A stretch of 64,000 bases of DNA from Dinoroseobacter sp049800775 (GTDB lineage Bacteria; Pseudomonadota; Alphaproteobacteria; Rhodobacterales; Rhodobacteraceae), in contig NZ_JBNAFR010000001.1 of the NCBI RefSeq assembly GCF_049800775.1, positions 682,001-746,000 on the forward strand, read 5' to 3'. A model generated the notes under the pieces. It was not told the origin of the DNA. It did not search any database and was given only the letters and a program-made list of their open reading frames with translations. Position 1 is the first letter of the stretch, and every line of letters starts with the position of its first letter. Made by a program: the position numbers and the translations under genes. Shown one piece after another: positions 57,729-64,000 of this stretch.

Positions 57729-59582
57729 ATGGACGGCGATTCTGACTTCTTCATCTCCCTGCATGACCACCCCTTTCCGGCGGCGGTGCTCGATGTCCGC
57801 CTGCAACGGCTGACGGCGGCCAATGCCGGGGCGGATGCCCTGTTCGGGACCGAGCTGGCGCGGGCCGGGCTGGACCCCTTCCTGAACTCCCCCGGGACCG
57901 AGTTCGCGGTCTTTCTGGAGGCGGTCGAGCATTTCGGCGCCTATATCGGGACGGCCCTCTCCTTCGTGAATGCGGCGGGCGACGCGCTGCGGCTGCAGCT
58001 CCATGGCAGCGCGCTCAGCAATCGCCAGATCCTGCTCAGCTTTCTCGATCTCGACGCCCAGGCCCGGCGCAACGAGCGTGCCGAGCTCGAGGCCCAGCAC
58101 CGCGCGGGGCTGACCCAATGGCAGAATATCTATGGGTTTTTCCGCGAGATCGAGGCCCAGAACCAGCTGATCCTCGATGCGGCGGGCGAAGGGATCTACG
58201 GCATCGATGCCGAGGGGCGCGCGACCTTTGTGAACCGCGCCGCTCAGGACATGCTGGGCTGGCAGGCCAAGGACCTGATCGGCAAGGAGCTGCATTCGAT
58301 CATCCATCACCACCACCTGAACGGAGAGCATTTCCCGGCCCATACCTGCCCGATCTACGATTCCTTCCGCCGCGACCGGACCGTGCGGATCGAGGACGAC
58401 GCCTTCTGGCGCAAGGACGGCAAGCCGATCTTCGTGGAATACGTCTCGACCCCGATCTACGATCATGGGGTGCTGGCGGGCGCGGTGGTGATCTTTCGCG
58501 ACATCACCGAGCGCAAGGAAAACGAGGCGCGCCTGCGCACCGCCCTCGCGGAGGTCGAGACCCTGCGCGAACAGCTCGAGCAGGAGAATGACTACCTGTT
58601 GACCGAGATCCGCAATGTCCGCTCCCATGCGGGGATCGTGGGCGAAGCCCCCTCCACCAAGGCGCTGAACACGCAGATCGGTCTGGCCGCCGAGACCAAG
58701 GCCAACGCGCTGGTCAGCGGCCCGCCCGGCGCGGGCAAGTCCCTGACCGTCACCGCCATCCACGAGGCCAGCGACCGCGCCAAGCGCCCGTTGGTGCGGG
58801 TGAACTGCTCGGATGTGTCGGCCCGCGAGCTGGAGATCGACCTCTTCGGCATCCGGCGCGGCAGTGCGCGGGGTGTGACGCGCGACATCGTCGGCAAGCT
58901 CGCCCTCGCGAACCACGCAACGCTGCACCTGATCGAGGTGTCGGACATGCCCAAGGAGCTACAGGCCAAGCTGGTGACGGTCCTGACCGAGAAACGGGTG
59001 CGGCGGATCGGGGACAGCACAGATATCCCCGTGGATCTGGTGGTGATCGCCACCACCGCACGCGATCTGGCCGCCGAGGTGAAGGCCGGACGCTTCCGGC
59101 AGGACCTGTTCTTCGAGCTCAGCGTCTTTCCGATCACCTGCCCGCCCCTGCGCGACCGGCGCGAGGATATCCCCCATCTGGCCAAGCACTTTATCGACCG
59201 CGCGGTGAAACGGCTGCGGGTGCCGCCGGTGCGCCTGACCAAGGGCAATATCGATGCGCTTTTGGCCTATGACTGGCCCGGCAATGTCCGCGAGTTCGAA
59301 AGCGTGATCGAACGCTCGCTGATCCTCGCCCAGGGCGGCAAGCTGCGCTTTGACTTCGAGATCGGCGAGGCTCCGGCCTCGAATGGCGATGAGACCATCC
59401 TGACCGACGCGGACCTGCGCCGGATGGAGCGCGAGAACCTGGTGCGCTGCCTGCGCCGCGCCAAGGGCAAGGTGTCGGGTCTGGGGGGGGCCGCGCGCCT
59501 GCTCGATCTTGCACCGACCACGGTCTATTCGCGGATCAAGAGCCTCAAGATCGCGGATGAGGAGTGGCAGCAGGGCGGCTGA
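57729..59582 (+). CDS. PAS-AAA+-Fis regulator with degenerate sigma-54 activator motifs
   Basis: Regulator of 617 residues built like a sigma-54 activator. It has an N-terminal PAS-like part (10-110), a second PAS domain (about 143-262), a short coiled coil (265-295), an AAA+ domain (about 305-535) and a Fis-type HTH (566-608). Walker A is present as GPPGAGKS (331-338), and RPLVRVNCSDVS and DWPGNVREFESVIE are conserved. The sigma-54 contact loop GAFTGA is replaced by GSARGV (378-383). Walker B is TLHLIEV instead of TLFLDEI (398-404), losing the Asp, and the second arginine-finger position is Glu (463). It therefore probably does not activate sigma-54 and may act with sigma-70 or as a repressor. 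Divergent from the cyanate-type operon. Confidence 0.85.
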   Translation: MDGDSDFFISLHDHPFPAAVLDVRLQRLTAANAGADALFGTELARAGLDPFLNSPGTEFAVFLEAVEHFGAYIGTALSFVNAAGDALRLQLHGSALSNRQILLSFLDLDAQARRNERAELEAQHRAGLTQWQNIYGFFREIEAQNQLILDAAGEGIYGIDAEGRATFVNRAAQDMLGWQAKDLIGKELHSIIHHHHLNGEHFPAHTCPIYDSFRRDRTVRIEDDAFWRKDGKPIFVEYVSTPIYDHGVLAGAVVIFRDITERKENEARLRTALAEVETLREQLEQENDYLLTEIRNVRSHAGIVGEAPSTKALNTQIGLAAETKANALVSGPPGAGKSLTVTAIHEASDRAKRPLVRVNCSDVSARELEIDLFGIRRGSARGVTRDIVGKLALANHATLHLIEVSDMPKELQAKLVTVLTEKRVRRIGDSTDIPVDLVVIATTARDLAAEVKAGRFRQDLFFELSVFPITCPPLRDRREDIPHLAKHFIDRAVKRLRVPPVRLTKGNIDALLAYDWPGNVREFESVIERSLILAQGGKLRFDFEIGEAPASNGDETILTDADLRRMERENLVRCLRRAKGKVSGLGGAARLLDLAPTTVYSRIKSLKIADEEWQQGG

Positions 59583-59591
59583 GCGGTCCTG

Positions 59592-60275
59592 CTAGCCGTC
59601 ATCGGACGGCGCGCTTTCCCAGCTATAGGCCCAGTGGACCAGCCCCGCGCGCCCCGCCTCGGTGAGGCCATAGACCCCCTTCTCGACCTTCTCGAACCAC
59701 GCATAATGGTTGTCCCGCATCAGGCGGGTCGCCCCGGCCACCCCGGTCGCCTTGGCGACATCCTGCCCGCGCGCGGGTCCCTGCTCGGCCAGATACGCGG
59801 CACAGCGCAGGGCGTCCTGCCGGTAGGCCGTGACAATCCCGTGGCGCGTGGCCCCGCCCGCATTCGGGTCGCCCTCCAGCCGCTGGAACTCCCGCAGCAG
59901 GCGCGCCTGCTTGGCCTTCACCTTGCGCGGAGCATAGGGCCCGGGATCGCACTGCACCTCGGCGCGCCCGTCCTCGCGCACGGTGATCAGCCCCAGCCCG
60001 AGGCGCCGACAGAGGCTCAGATTGTCCTTCAGACTGCGTTTCGCGGTCCGCCCCTTGGGTTTCGGCACGGCGATATAGACCGTCTCGCTCAGCCGCAGCC
60101 GCGCGACGGCCTGATGATAAAGGCTGAGGGAGAACCCGGTTTTCAGCTCGACCAGCACCGGCGGCTCGTCGCCCCGGATCGCGACCACGTCCACCGCGCC
60201 CACCTCGCCCTTGACCACATAGCCCTGCGCCTCCAGCAGGGTCTTGATCGGGGGGTAGAGCTCGGTCTCGCGCAT
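59592..60275 (-). CDS. DUF2161 protein (PD-(D/E)XK nuclease-like)
   Basis: Protein of 227 residues of the DUF2161 family. The nuclease-like core near residues 25-60 reads GEVGAVDVVAIRG then VLVELKTGFS, which fits D-x(n)-E-x-K. The C-terminal half looks like a winged-helix domain (GVYGLTEAGRAGLVHWAY). Function is unknown; phosphodiesterase activity is inferred from fold only. It is convergent with the regulator gene, ten bp apart, and not linked to a restriction or toxin system here. Confidence 0.85.
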   Translation of the reverse strand: MRETELYPPIKTLLEAQGYVVKGEVGAVDVVAIRGDEPPVLVELKTGFSLSLYHQAVARLRLSETVYIAVPKPKGRTAKRSLKDNLSLCRRLGLGLITVREDGRAEVQCDPGPYAPRKVKAKQARLLREFQRLEGDPNAGGATRHGIVTAYRQDALRCAAYLAEQGPARGQDVAKATGVAGATRLMRDNHYAWFEKVEKGVYGLTEAGRAGLVHWAYSWESAPSDDG

Positions 60276-60420
60276 AACCGCACCCTACCCGGCTGAGCGC
60301 CCGGCGCCACCCCGCCGCGCTGCATCGCGGCGTCCAAATGCCGCCCATTCGCCCCGGTGACACTGGGCGGGCACGCTTCTATAAGGCGCGCAAAGATCCT
60401 CCCACAGACGGAAACACGCC

Positions 60421-61341
60421 ATGACGATCCAAGTATTCGGCCATAAATCCCCTGACACCGATTCCACCGGCTCGCCCCTGATCTGGGCCTGGTATCTCTC
60501 CGAGATCAAAGGCACCCCGGCCGAGGCCGTGCTGCTCGGCGCGCCCAATACCGAGGCCGCCTTCGTGGTGGACCGCTGGGGCTTTGAGACCCCCGCCATC
60601 ATCGAGGATGTGGCCGAGGACGCGCCGGTTGTCATCGTGGACACCAACAACCCCGCCGAGCTGCCCGCCAGCATCAACAGCGCCGACATCCAGCAGATCA
60701 TCGACCACCACAAGCTGGTTGGCGGGCTGGAAACCAAGGGTCCGATCGACATCACGATCCGCCCCGTGGCCTGCACCGCCACCATCATGTACGACCTGAT
60801 GGGTGCGGACGCCGCCAAGATGCCCGAGAATATCAAGGGCGCGATGCTGTCCTGCATCATCTCGGACACGCTGGAATTCCGCTCGCCGACCACCACGGAT
60901 CGCGACCGCGAAGTCGTCGCCGCCCTCGCCGGTGAGCTGGGGATCTCTGTGCCCGATTACGCCGCCGAGATGTTCGCCGCGAAATCCGATGTCTCGGCCT
61001 TCTCCGATGCCGAGCTGCTGCGGATGGATTCCAAGGAATACGCCGTCGAAGGCACCAAGTTCCGGGTCTCGGTTCTCGAGACCACCTCCCCCGCGACCGT
61101 GCTCGACCGCAAGGCGTCTCTGATCGAGAGCATGACCACCGTCGCCGCCGAGGACGGGGTCGATCAAGTGCTGCTCTTCGTGGTGGACATCCTGAACGAG
61201 GAATCCACGCTGCTGGTGCCCAATGATCTGGTCAAGACCGTCGCCGCCAAGAGCTTTGACGTCGAAGCCAGCGGCGACGCCGTGGTCCTGCCCGGCGTGG
61301 TCAGCCGCAAGAAGCAGATCATCCCGAACCTCAAGGTCTGA
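60421..61341 (+). CDS. ppaC: manganese-dependent inorganic pyrophosphatase (family II)
   Basis: Hydrolyses pyrophosphate in the cytoplasm. The protein has 306 residues and the DHH-type fold. Metal ligands: H8, D12 and D14 in GHKSPDTDS, D74 in VDTNNPAEL, H96 in IIDHHKL and an Asp in ISDTLEF. The C-terminal substrate motif SRKKQIIP is complete. Family II enzymes are less common in alphaproteobacteria than family I or membrane H+-PPases, but occur regularly in Rhodobacteraceae. Followed by a classical terminator. Confidence 0.95.
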   Translation: MTIQVFGHKSPDTDSTGSPLIWAWYLSEIKGTPAEAVLLGAPNTEAAFVVDRWGFETPAIIEDVAEDAPVVIVDTNNPAELPASINSADIQQIIDHHKLVGGLETKGPIDITIRPVACTATIMYDLMGADAAKMPENIKGAMLSCIISDTLEFRSPTTTDRDREVVAALAGELGISVPDYAAEMFAAKSDVSAFSDAELLRMDSKEYAVEGTKFRVSVLETTSPATVLDRKASLIESMTTVAAEDGVDQVLLFVVDILNEESTLLVPNDLVKTVAAKSFDVEASGDAVVLPGVVSRKKQIIPNLKV

Positions 61342-61367
61342 TTACCGGCCCATATCGACGAACAAAG

Positions 61368-61392
61368 GGGACGCCGCGCGCGTCCCATTTTT
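61368..61392 (+). terminator. rho-independent terminator after ppaC
   Basis: Seven-pair stem (GGGACGC with GCGTCCC), loop CGCGC and five T, 26 bp after the stop. Confidence 0.9.
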
Positions 61393-61415
61393 GCTGTCCG
61401 GGTCCTAAAACGACG

Positions 61416-61441
61416 AAGGGCTGCCCTTTCGGACAGCCCTT
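61416..61441 (-). terminator. hairpin after the second CTERM gene
   Basis: Eight-pair stem AAGGGCTG with CAGCCCTT and a ten-base loop, 26 bp after the stop of the convergent CTERM gene. On the minus strand it is followed within a few bases by a TCGTCGTTTT stretch, so it may end that transcript. Confidence 0.65.
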
Positions 61442-61466
61442 GCCAAGAGGGTCATGCGCAGGTGTG

Positions 61467-62129
61467 TCAGGATTGCGCGCGACGCCGACGGAGTGCCGCG
61501 AGGCCTCCGAGACCAGCAGCCAGAAGCGGCAGACCAGCCGGCAGCGGGATCGGGGTGGCCCCAACCTCAAGTACCGACGGATCCCCGTTCGTGGCCACGT
61601 AAAGCAGGCCAAACTCGCCGCCGTCGAACCCGGCGACGGAGGTGGTGCGCACACCGTTCGGACCGTTGAAGCCGTCGACCAGCACGCCATCGTCGAAGAT
61701 GTTCATGCCATCATCGTGGCGCACGTCGAAGTCATGGGCGCCAACGCCAGCCTTAGTGAAGTAGAAGAAGGTCGAGGTTGCCGAGCCAGCGCCGATATCG
61801 GGCTTGCTGAGCTGCAGATCGCCCACAGAGCTGTCCAGACCTGCGACGGAGCCACCAACACCCGTGTCGAGCCACATCTGGATCGTGGTGCTGTCGGTGC
61901 CGTCAAAAGTGCCGAAGCTGAGCTCACCGGTATAGGTGAAGGTGTCGGAGACCGACGCCACATTCGCCTGGGCTGCATTGAAGTTCGCCATGGTCGCCTG
62001 AGACTGAGCCGAGCTCAGGTTCTGCAGGTTCACGACCGTAACGTCGAAGGTGCCGCTCAGGGTGGCAGCGCTTGCCATGCTTCCCAGAACGACGGATGCC
62101 AGAGCGGCACCCAGAACACGTTTAATCAT
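61467..62129 (-). CDS. VPLPA-CTERM sorting-domain protein
   Basis: Exported protein of 220 residues. The signal peptide is MIKRVLGAALASVVLGSMASA; the mature part is rich in Ser, Thr, Gly and Asp without cysteines. The C-terminus has IPLPAGLPLLAAGLGGLAAL followed by RRRRAQS, which closely matches the VPLPA-CTERM signal (VPLPA-type motif, hydrophobic helix, Arg cluster). Such proteins are thought to be processed at the membrane by an exosortase and exposed or released with exopolysaccharide. ATG 62129 is chosen; an ATG at 62138 is possible. No exosortase in the window. Confidence 0.9.
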   Translation of the reverse strand: MIKRVLGAALASVVLGSMASAATLSGTFDVTVVNLQNLSSAQSQATMANFNAAQANVASVSDTFTYTGELSFGTFDGTDSTTIQMWLDTGVGGSVAGLDSSVGDLQLSKPDIGAGSATSTFFYFTKAGVGAHDFDVRHDDGMNIFDDGVLVDGFNGPNGVRTTSVAGFDGGEFGLLYVATNGDPSVLEVGATPIPLPAGLPLLAAGLGGLAALRRRRAQS

Positions 62130-62492
62130 TACACTCATCCTGTAACTGGTTTTCCGTATAATTGGCCTAGCAATTGAATAGCGCTTAATTCAAATTAATT
62201 CCGTGACTATTTTCCATTAATATTAATGGGTTAACCATAGTTACAGTTTACCATTTTCCGGGTTTGCCGACAGGATCGGGAACGGTGCGGCCCGGAGCCC
62301 GGGACTGTCAACGGGATGCAGGGCAAGCCCGGCCTACACGGCCCAAAACCCGCGCAAACCGGACCGAAACGCGCAGGGCACGGCCTCCGGGACGGCCTTG
62401 CCCCTTGCGCCGCGCCACGATGACCGACACAAGTCCCGCAAAGCCTCGGACCCCGTGCGTCCCGCCCCATCGACCGATCAGGAGCTTCGCCC
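62130..62492. other. 363-bp region without a supported gene
   Basis: The left 130 bp are A/T-rich (ATTAATATTAATGGGTTAAC near 62217-62236) and presumably carry the CTERM promoter. The right part is GC-rich and contains no convincing gene, tRNA or terminator. Confidence 0.5.
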
Positions 62493-63365
62493 ATGACCCG
62501 TATCGTGACCTCTCTCTCCGAGATATCGCATCAATATGACGCCCTGCTGGTGGACCTGTGGGGCTGTGTCCATAACGGGGTGACGGCCCATCCCGAGGCG
62601 GTGGCGGCACTGACCACGTATATGGAGGGCGGGGGCACGGTGCTCTTGCTGACGAACTCGCCCCGCCCCCGGGCCGGGGTGGAAAACCAGCTCGACAGTC
62701 TCGGGGTGCCGCCCAGCTGCTGGCACACCATCGCGACCTCCGGGGACAGTGCCCGGGCCGCGATGTTCCGCGGCGTCGTGGGCGAGAAGGTCTATTTCAT
62801 CGGCGAGGATCACGACCAGCGCTTCTTTGACCCGATCAATGTGGTGAGCGACCCCGTGTCGATCCAGCAGGTGCCGCTGGCCGAGGCCGAGGGCATCGTC
62901 TGCACCGGCCCCTTCGACCCGATGGCGGACCCGGCCGAGAATCGCGCGGATTTCCTCTATGCCAAGCAAAAGGGGATGAAACTGCTCTGCGCGAATCCCG
63001 ATATCGTCGTGGACCGGGGCGAACGGCGCGAATGGTGCGCGGGCGCCCTCGCCGCCCTCTATACCGAGATGGGGGGCGAGAGCCTCTATTTCGGCAAGCC
63101 GCACCCGCCGATCTATGACCTCGCCCGGGCGCGCCTGAGCGAGATGGGCAAGCATCCCTCGACGGACCGGCTCCTGGCGATCGGGGACGGGATCCATACG
63201 GATATCCAGGGGGCCCAGGGCGAAGACATCGATTCGCTCTTTATTACGGGGGGCTTGGCCGCGGCGGAAACCGGCACGACCGACCAGCCCGACCCTGCGA
63301 AACTGGACAGCTTTCTGGCCAAGGGACAGGTCACACCGACCTACGCCATCGGGAAACTTCGCTAG
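62493..63365 (+). CDS. HAD-superfamily hydrolase (TIGR01459 type)
   Basis: HAD phosphatase of the NagD-like class IIA, 290 residues. The nucleophile motif is LLVDLWGCVHNG (D21), motif II is LLLTNSPRP, and the C-terminal FGKPHPPIYDLA and IGDGIHTDIQGA hold motifs III and IV. In this subgroup DLWG stands where classical HADs have DxDG. Substrate unknown. In my memory of Rhodobacteraceae genomes it is followed by a MaoC hydratase and ribF, as appears to be the case here. Confidence 0.88.
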   Translation: MTRIVTSLSEISHQYDALLVDLWGCVHNGVTAHPEAVAALTTYMEGGGTVLLLTNSPRPRAGVENQLDSLGVPPSCWHTIATSGDSARAAMFRGVVGEKVYFIGEDHDQRFFDPINVVSDPVSIQQVPLAEAEGIVCTGPFDPMADPAENRADFLYAKQKGMKLLCANPDIVVDRGERREWCAGALAALYTEMGGESLYFGKPHPPIYDLARARLSEMGKHPSTDRLLAIGDGIHTDIQGAQGEDIDSLFITGGLAAAETGTTDQPDPAKLDSFLAKGQVTPTYAIGKLR

Positions 63366-63489
63366 CGCGGGCGATCCGGGCGCGTAACAATGTTTCAACA
63401 TATGCGCCCAGTTTGTCGCATTCTTTCTTTCGCGGTTGCAGAAAGGCTGCGTTTCGTCTATCCAGCGCCCAGCTAGACTGGAGTGAGAG

Positions 63490-63933
63490 ATGTTGGACAA
63501 CACCCCGCGCGGCACAATTTGTATCGAAGATATCGAGATCGGCATGTCCCGGTCTCTGCGCAAGATCATCTCGGATCGCGATATCGAGATGTTTGCCGAA
63601 GTCTCCACCGACCGGAATCCGGTGCATCTGGACGAAGAATACGCCCAGGACACCCGGTTCGAGGGTCGGATCGCCCATGGCATGCTGACCGCCAGCCTGA
63701 TCTCGGCGGTGATCGGCGAGCAATTGCCCGGCCATGGCACGGTCTATCTCGGTCAGTCGCTGAAATTCATGGGCCCCGTGCGCCCGGGCGACATGGTCTT
63801 TGCAGAGGTCACCGTCACCGACATCAACTTCCCCAAGCGCCGGGTCTCGCTCGAGACCAAGTGCTTTGTGGATGACAAGGTCGTGCTCAAGGGCGACGCC
63901 CTGGTGATCGCGCCCAGCCGCAAGTTCGACTGA
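63490..63933 (+). CDS. MaoC family (R)-specific enoyl-CoA hydratase
   Basis: Single-hotdog hydratase of 147 residues, PhaJ-like. The catalytic Asp/His motif is in AEVSTDRNPVHLDEEYAQ followed by FEGRIAHGMLTASLIS. Such enzymes hydrate crotonyl-CoA-type substrates to (R)-3-hydroxyacyl-CoA, for polyhydroxyalkanoate synthesis or other use. GGAGTGAGAG precedes the ATG. 124 bp separate it from the HAD gene. Confidence 0.9.
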   Translation: MLDNTPRGTICIEDIEIGMSRSLRKIISDRDIEMFAEVSTDRNPVHLDEEYAQDTRFEGRIAHGMLTASLISAVIGEQLPGHGTVYLGQSLKFMGPVRPGDMVFAEVTVTDINFPKRRVSLETKCFVDDKVVLKGDALVIAPSRKFD

Positions 63934-63982
63934 CCCGTCGCCAGCGCTTGCGCGTCGTCGCGGCGCGGGCTACCTCAGGCCC

Positions 63983-64000
63983 ATGATGAGGATCGTTCGA
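63983..64000 (+). CDS. start of a probable riboflavin kinase/FAD synthetase gene (partial)
   Basis: Only six codons (MMRIVR) are inside the window. The start MRIVR and the position behind a HAD and a MaoC gene match what I recall for ribF in related genomes. The assignment rests on context and cannot be verified here. Confidence 0.35.

Noticed and set aside
59592..60275. DUF2161 protein as part of a restriction or defence island
   Set aside because: The nuclease-like core is visible, but the neighbours are housekeeping genes and no methyltransferase, toxin, helicase or integrase is nearby.

Overview
The window is a 64-kb, GC-rich, gene-dense piece of an alphaproteobacterial chromosome, most probably from the Rhodobacteraceae/Roseobacter group. 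The evidence is the gene order sdhDC - ethylmalonyl-CoA-pathway genes - mdh - sucCD - sucAB - lpdA, which I recall as the order in Rhodobacter sphaeroides. Further support comes from the glcDEF order, VPLPA-CTERM-like secreted proteins, Rhodobacteraceae-type intergenic repeats and strong use of ATGA start/stop overlaps. I see no tRNA, rRNA, CRISPR array, transposase or phage gene. A run of 10 N at 15980-15989 marks an assembly gap.

Region 1 (1-17.5 kb) is central carbon metabolism. The sdh operon leaves the window leftwards. Next come a cytochrome c', a diheme cytochrome c and a small membrane protein. The leftward operon mcl2-nnrU-DUF1737-mch carries two ethylmalonyl-CoA pathway enzymes. Then mdh, sucC, an unknown secreted protein, sucD, sucA, sucB, two small membrane proteins and lpdA run rightwards, giving nearly the whole oxidative half of the TCA cycle. 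The sdh and suc promoter regions each carry two TGTGATCACA-type palindromes at the same 21-bp spacing, which suggests one shared regulator.

Region 2 (17.5-38 kb) is accessory metabolism and envelope functions. It holds an aldehyde dehydrogenase (GabD type), a formamidase-like hydrolase, an SDR/unknown/P1-peptidase operon, and an Hsp20 gene with a sigma-32-type promoter and a ROSE-like RNA thermometer. It continues with a trypsin-like protease, glycolate oxidase glcDEF behind a GntR-type operator, a DUF302 protein, a phytase-like protein and the MoxR-DUF58-DUF4159-membrane protein operon.

Region 3 (38-52.3 kb) is mixed housekeeping: DUF1285, a VPLPA-CTERM-like protein, YdeI, RluE, DNA polymerase I, hemolysin III, an ABC ATPase, a lipase-like protein, NUDIX, an EamA exporter, an isolated PhnM and a GNAT. 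It ends with groESL controlled by a perfect CIRCE operator.

Region 4 (52.4-64 kb) has a MarR regulator with its own paired operators, then a five-gene cyanate-type operon (substrate-binding protein, permease, ATPase, DUF1348, cyanase). Divergent from that operon is a PAS-AAA+-Fis regulator whose sigma-54-contact and ATPase motifs are degenerate. The end holds a DUF2161 nuclease-fold protein, a family II pyrophosphatase, a second VPLPA-CTERM protein, a HAD phosphatase, a MaoC hydratase and the first codons of a probable ribF.
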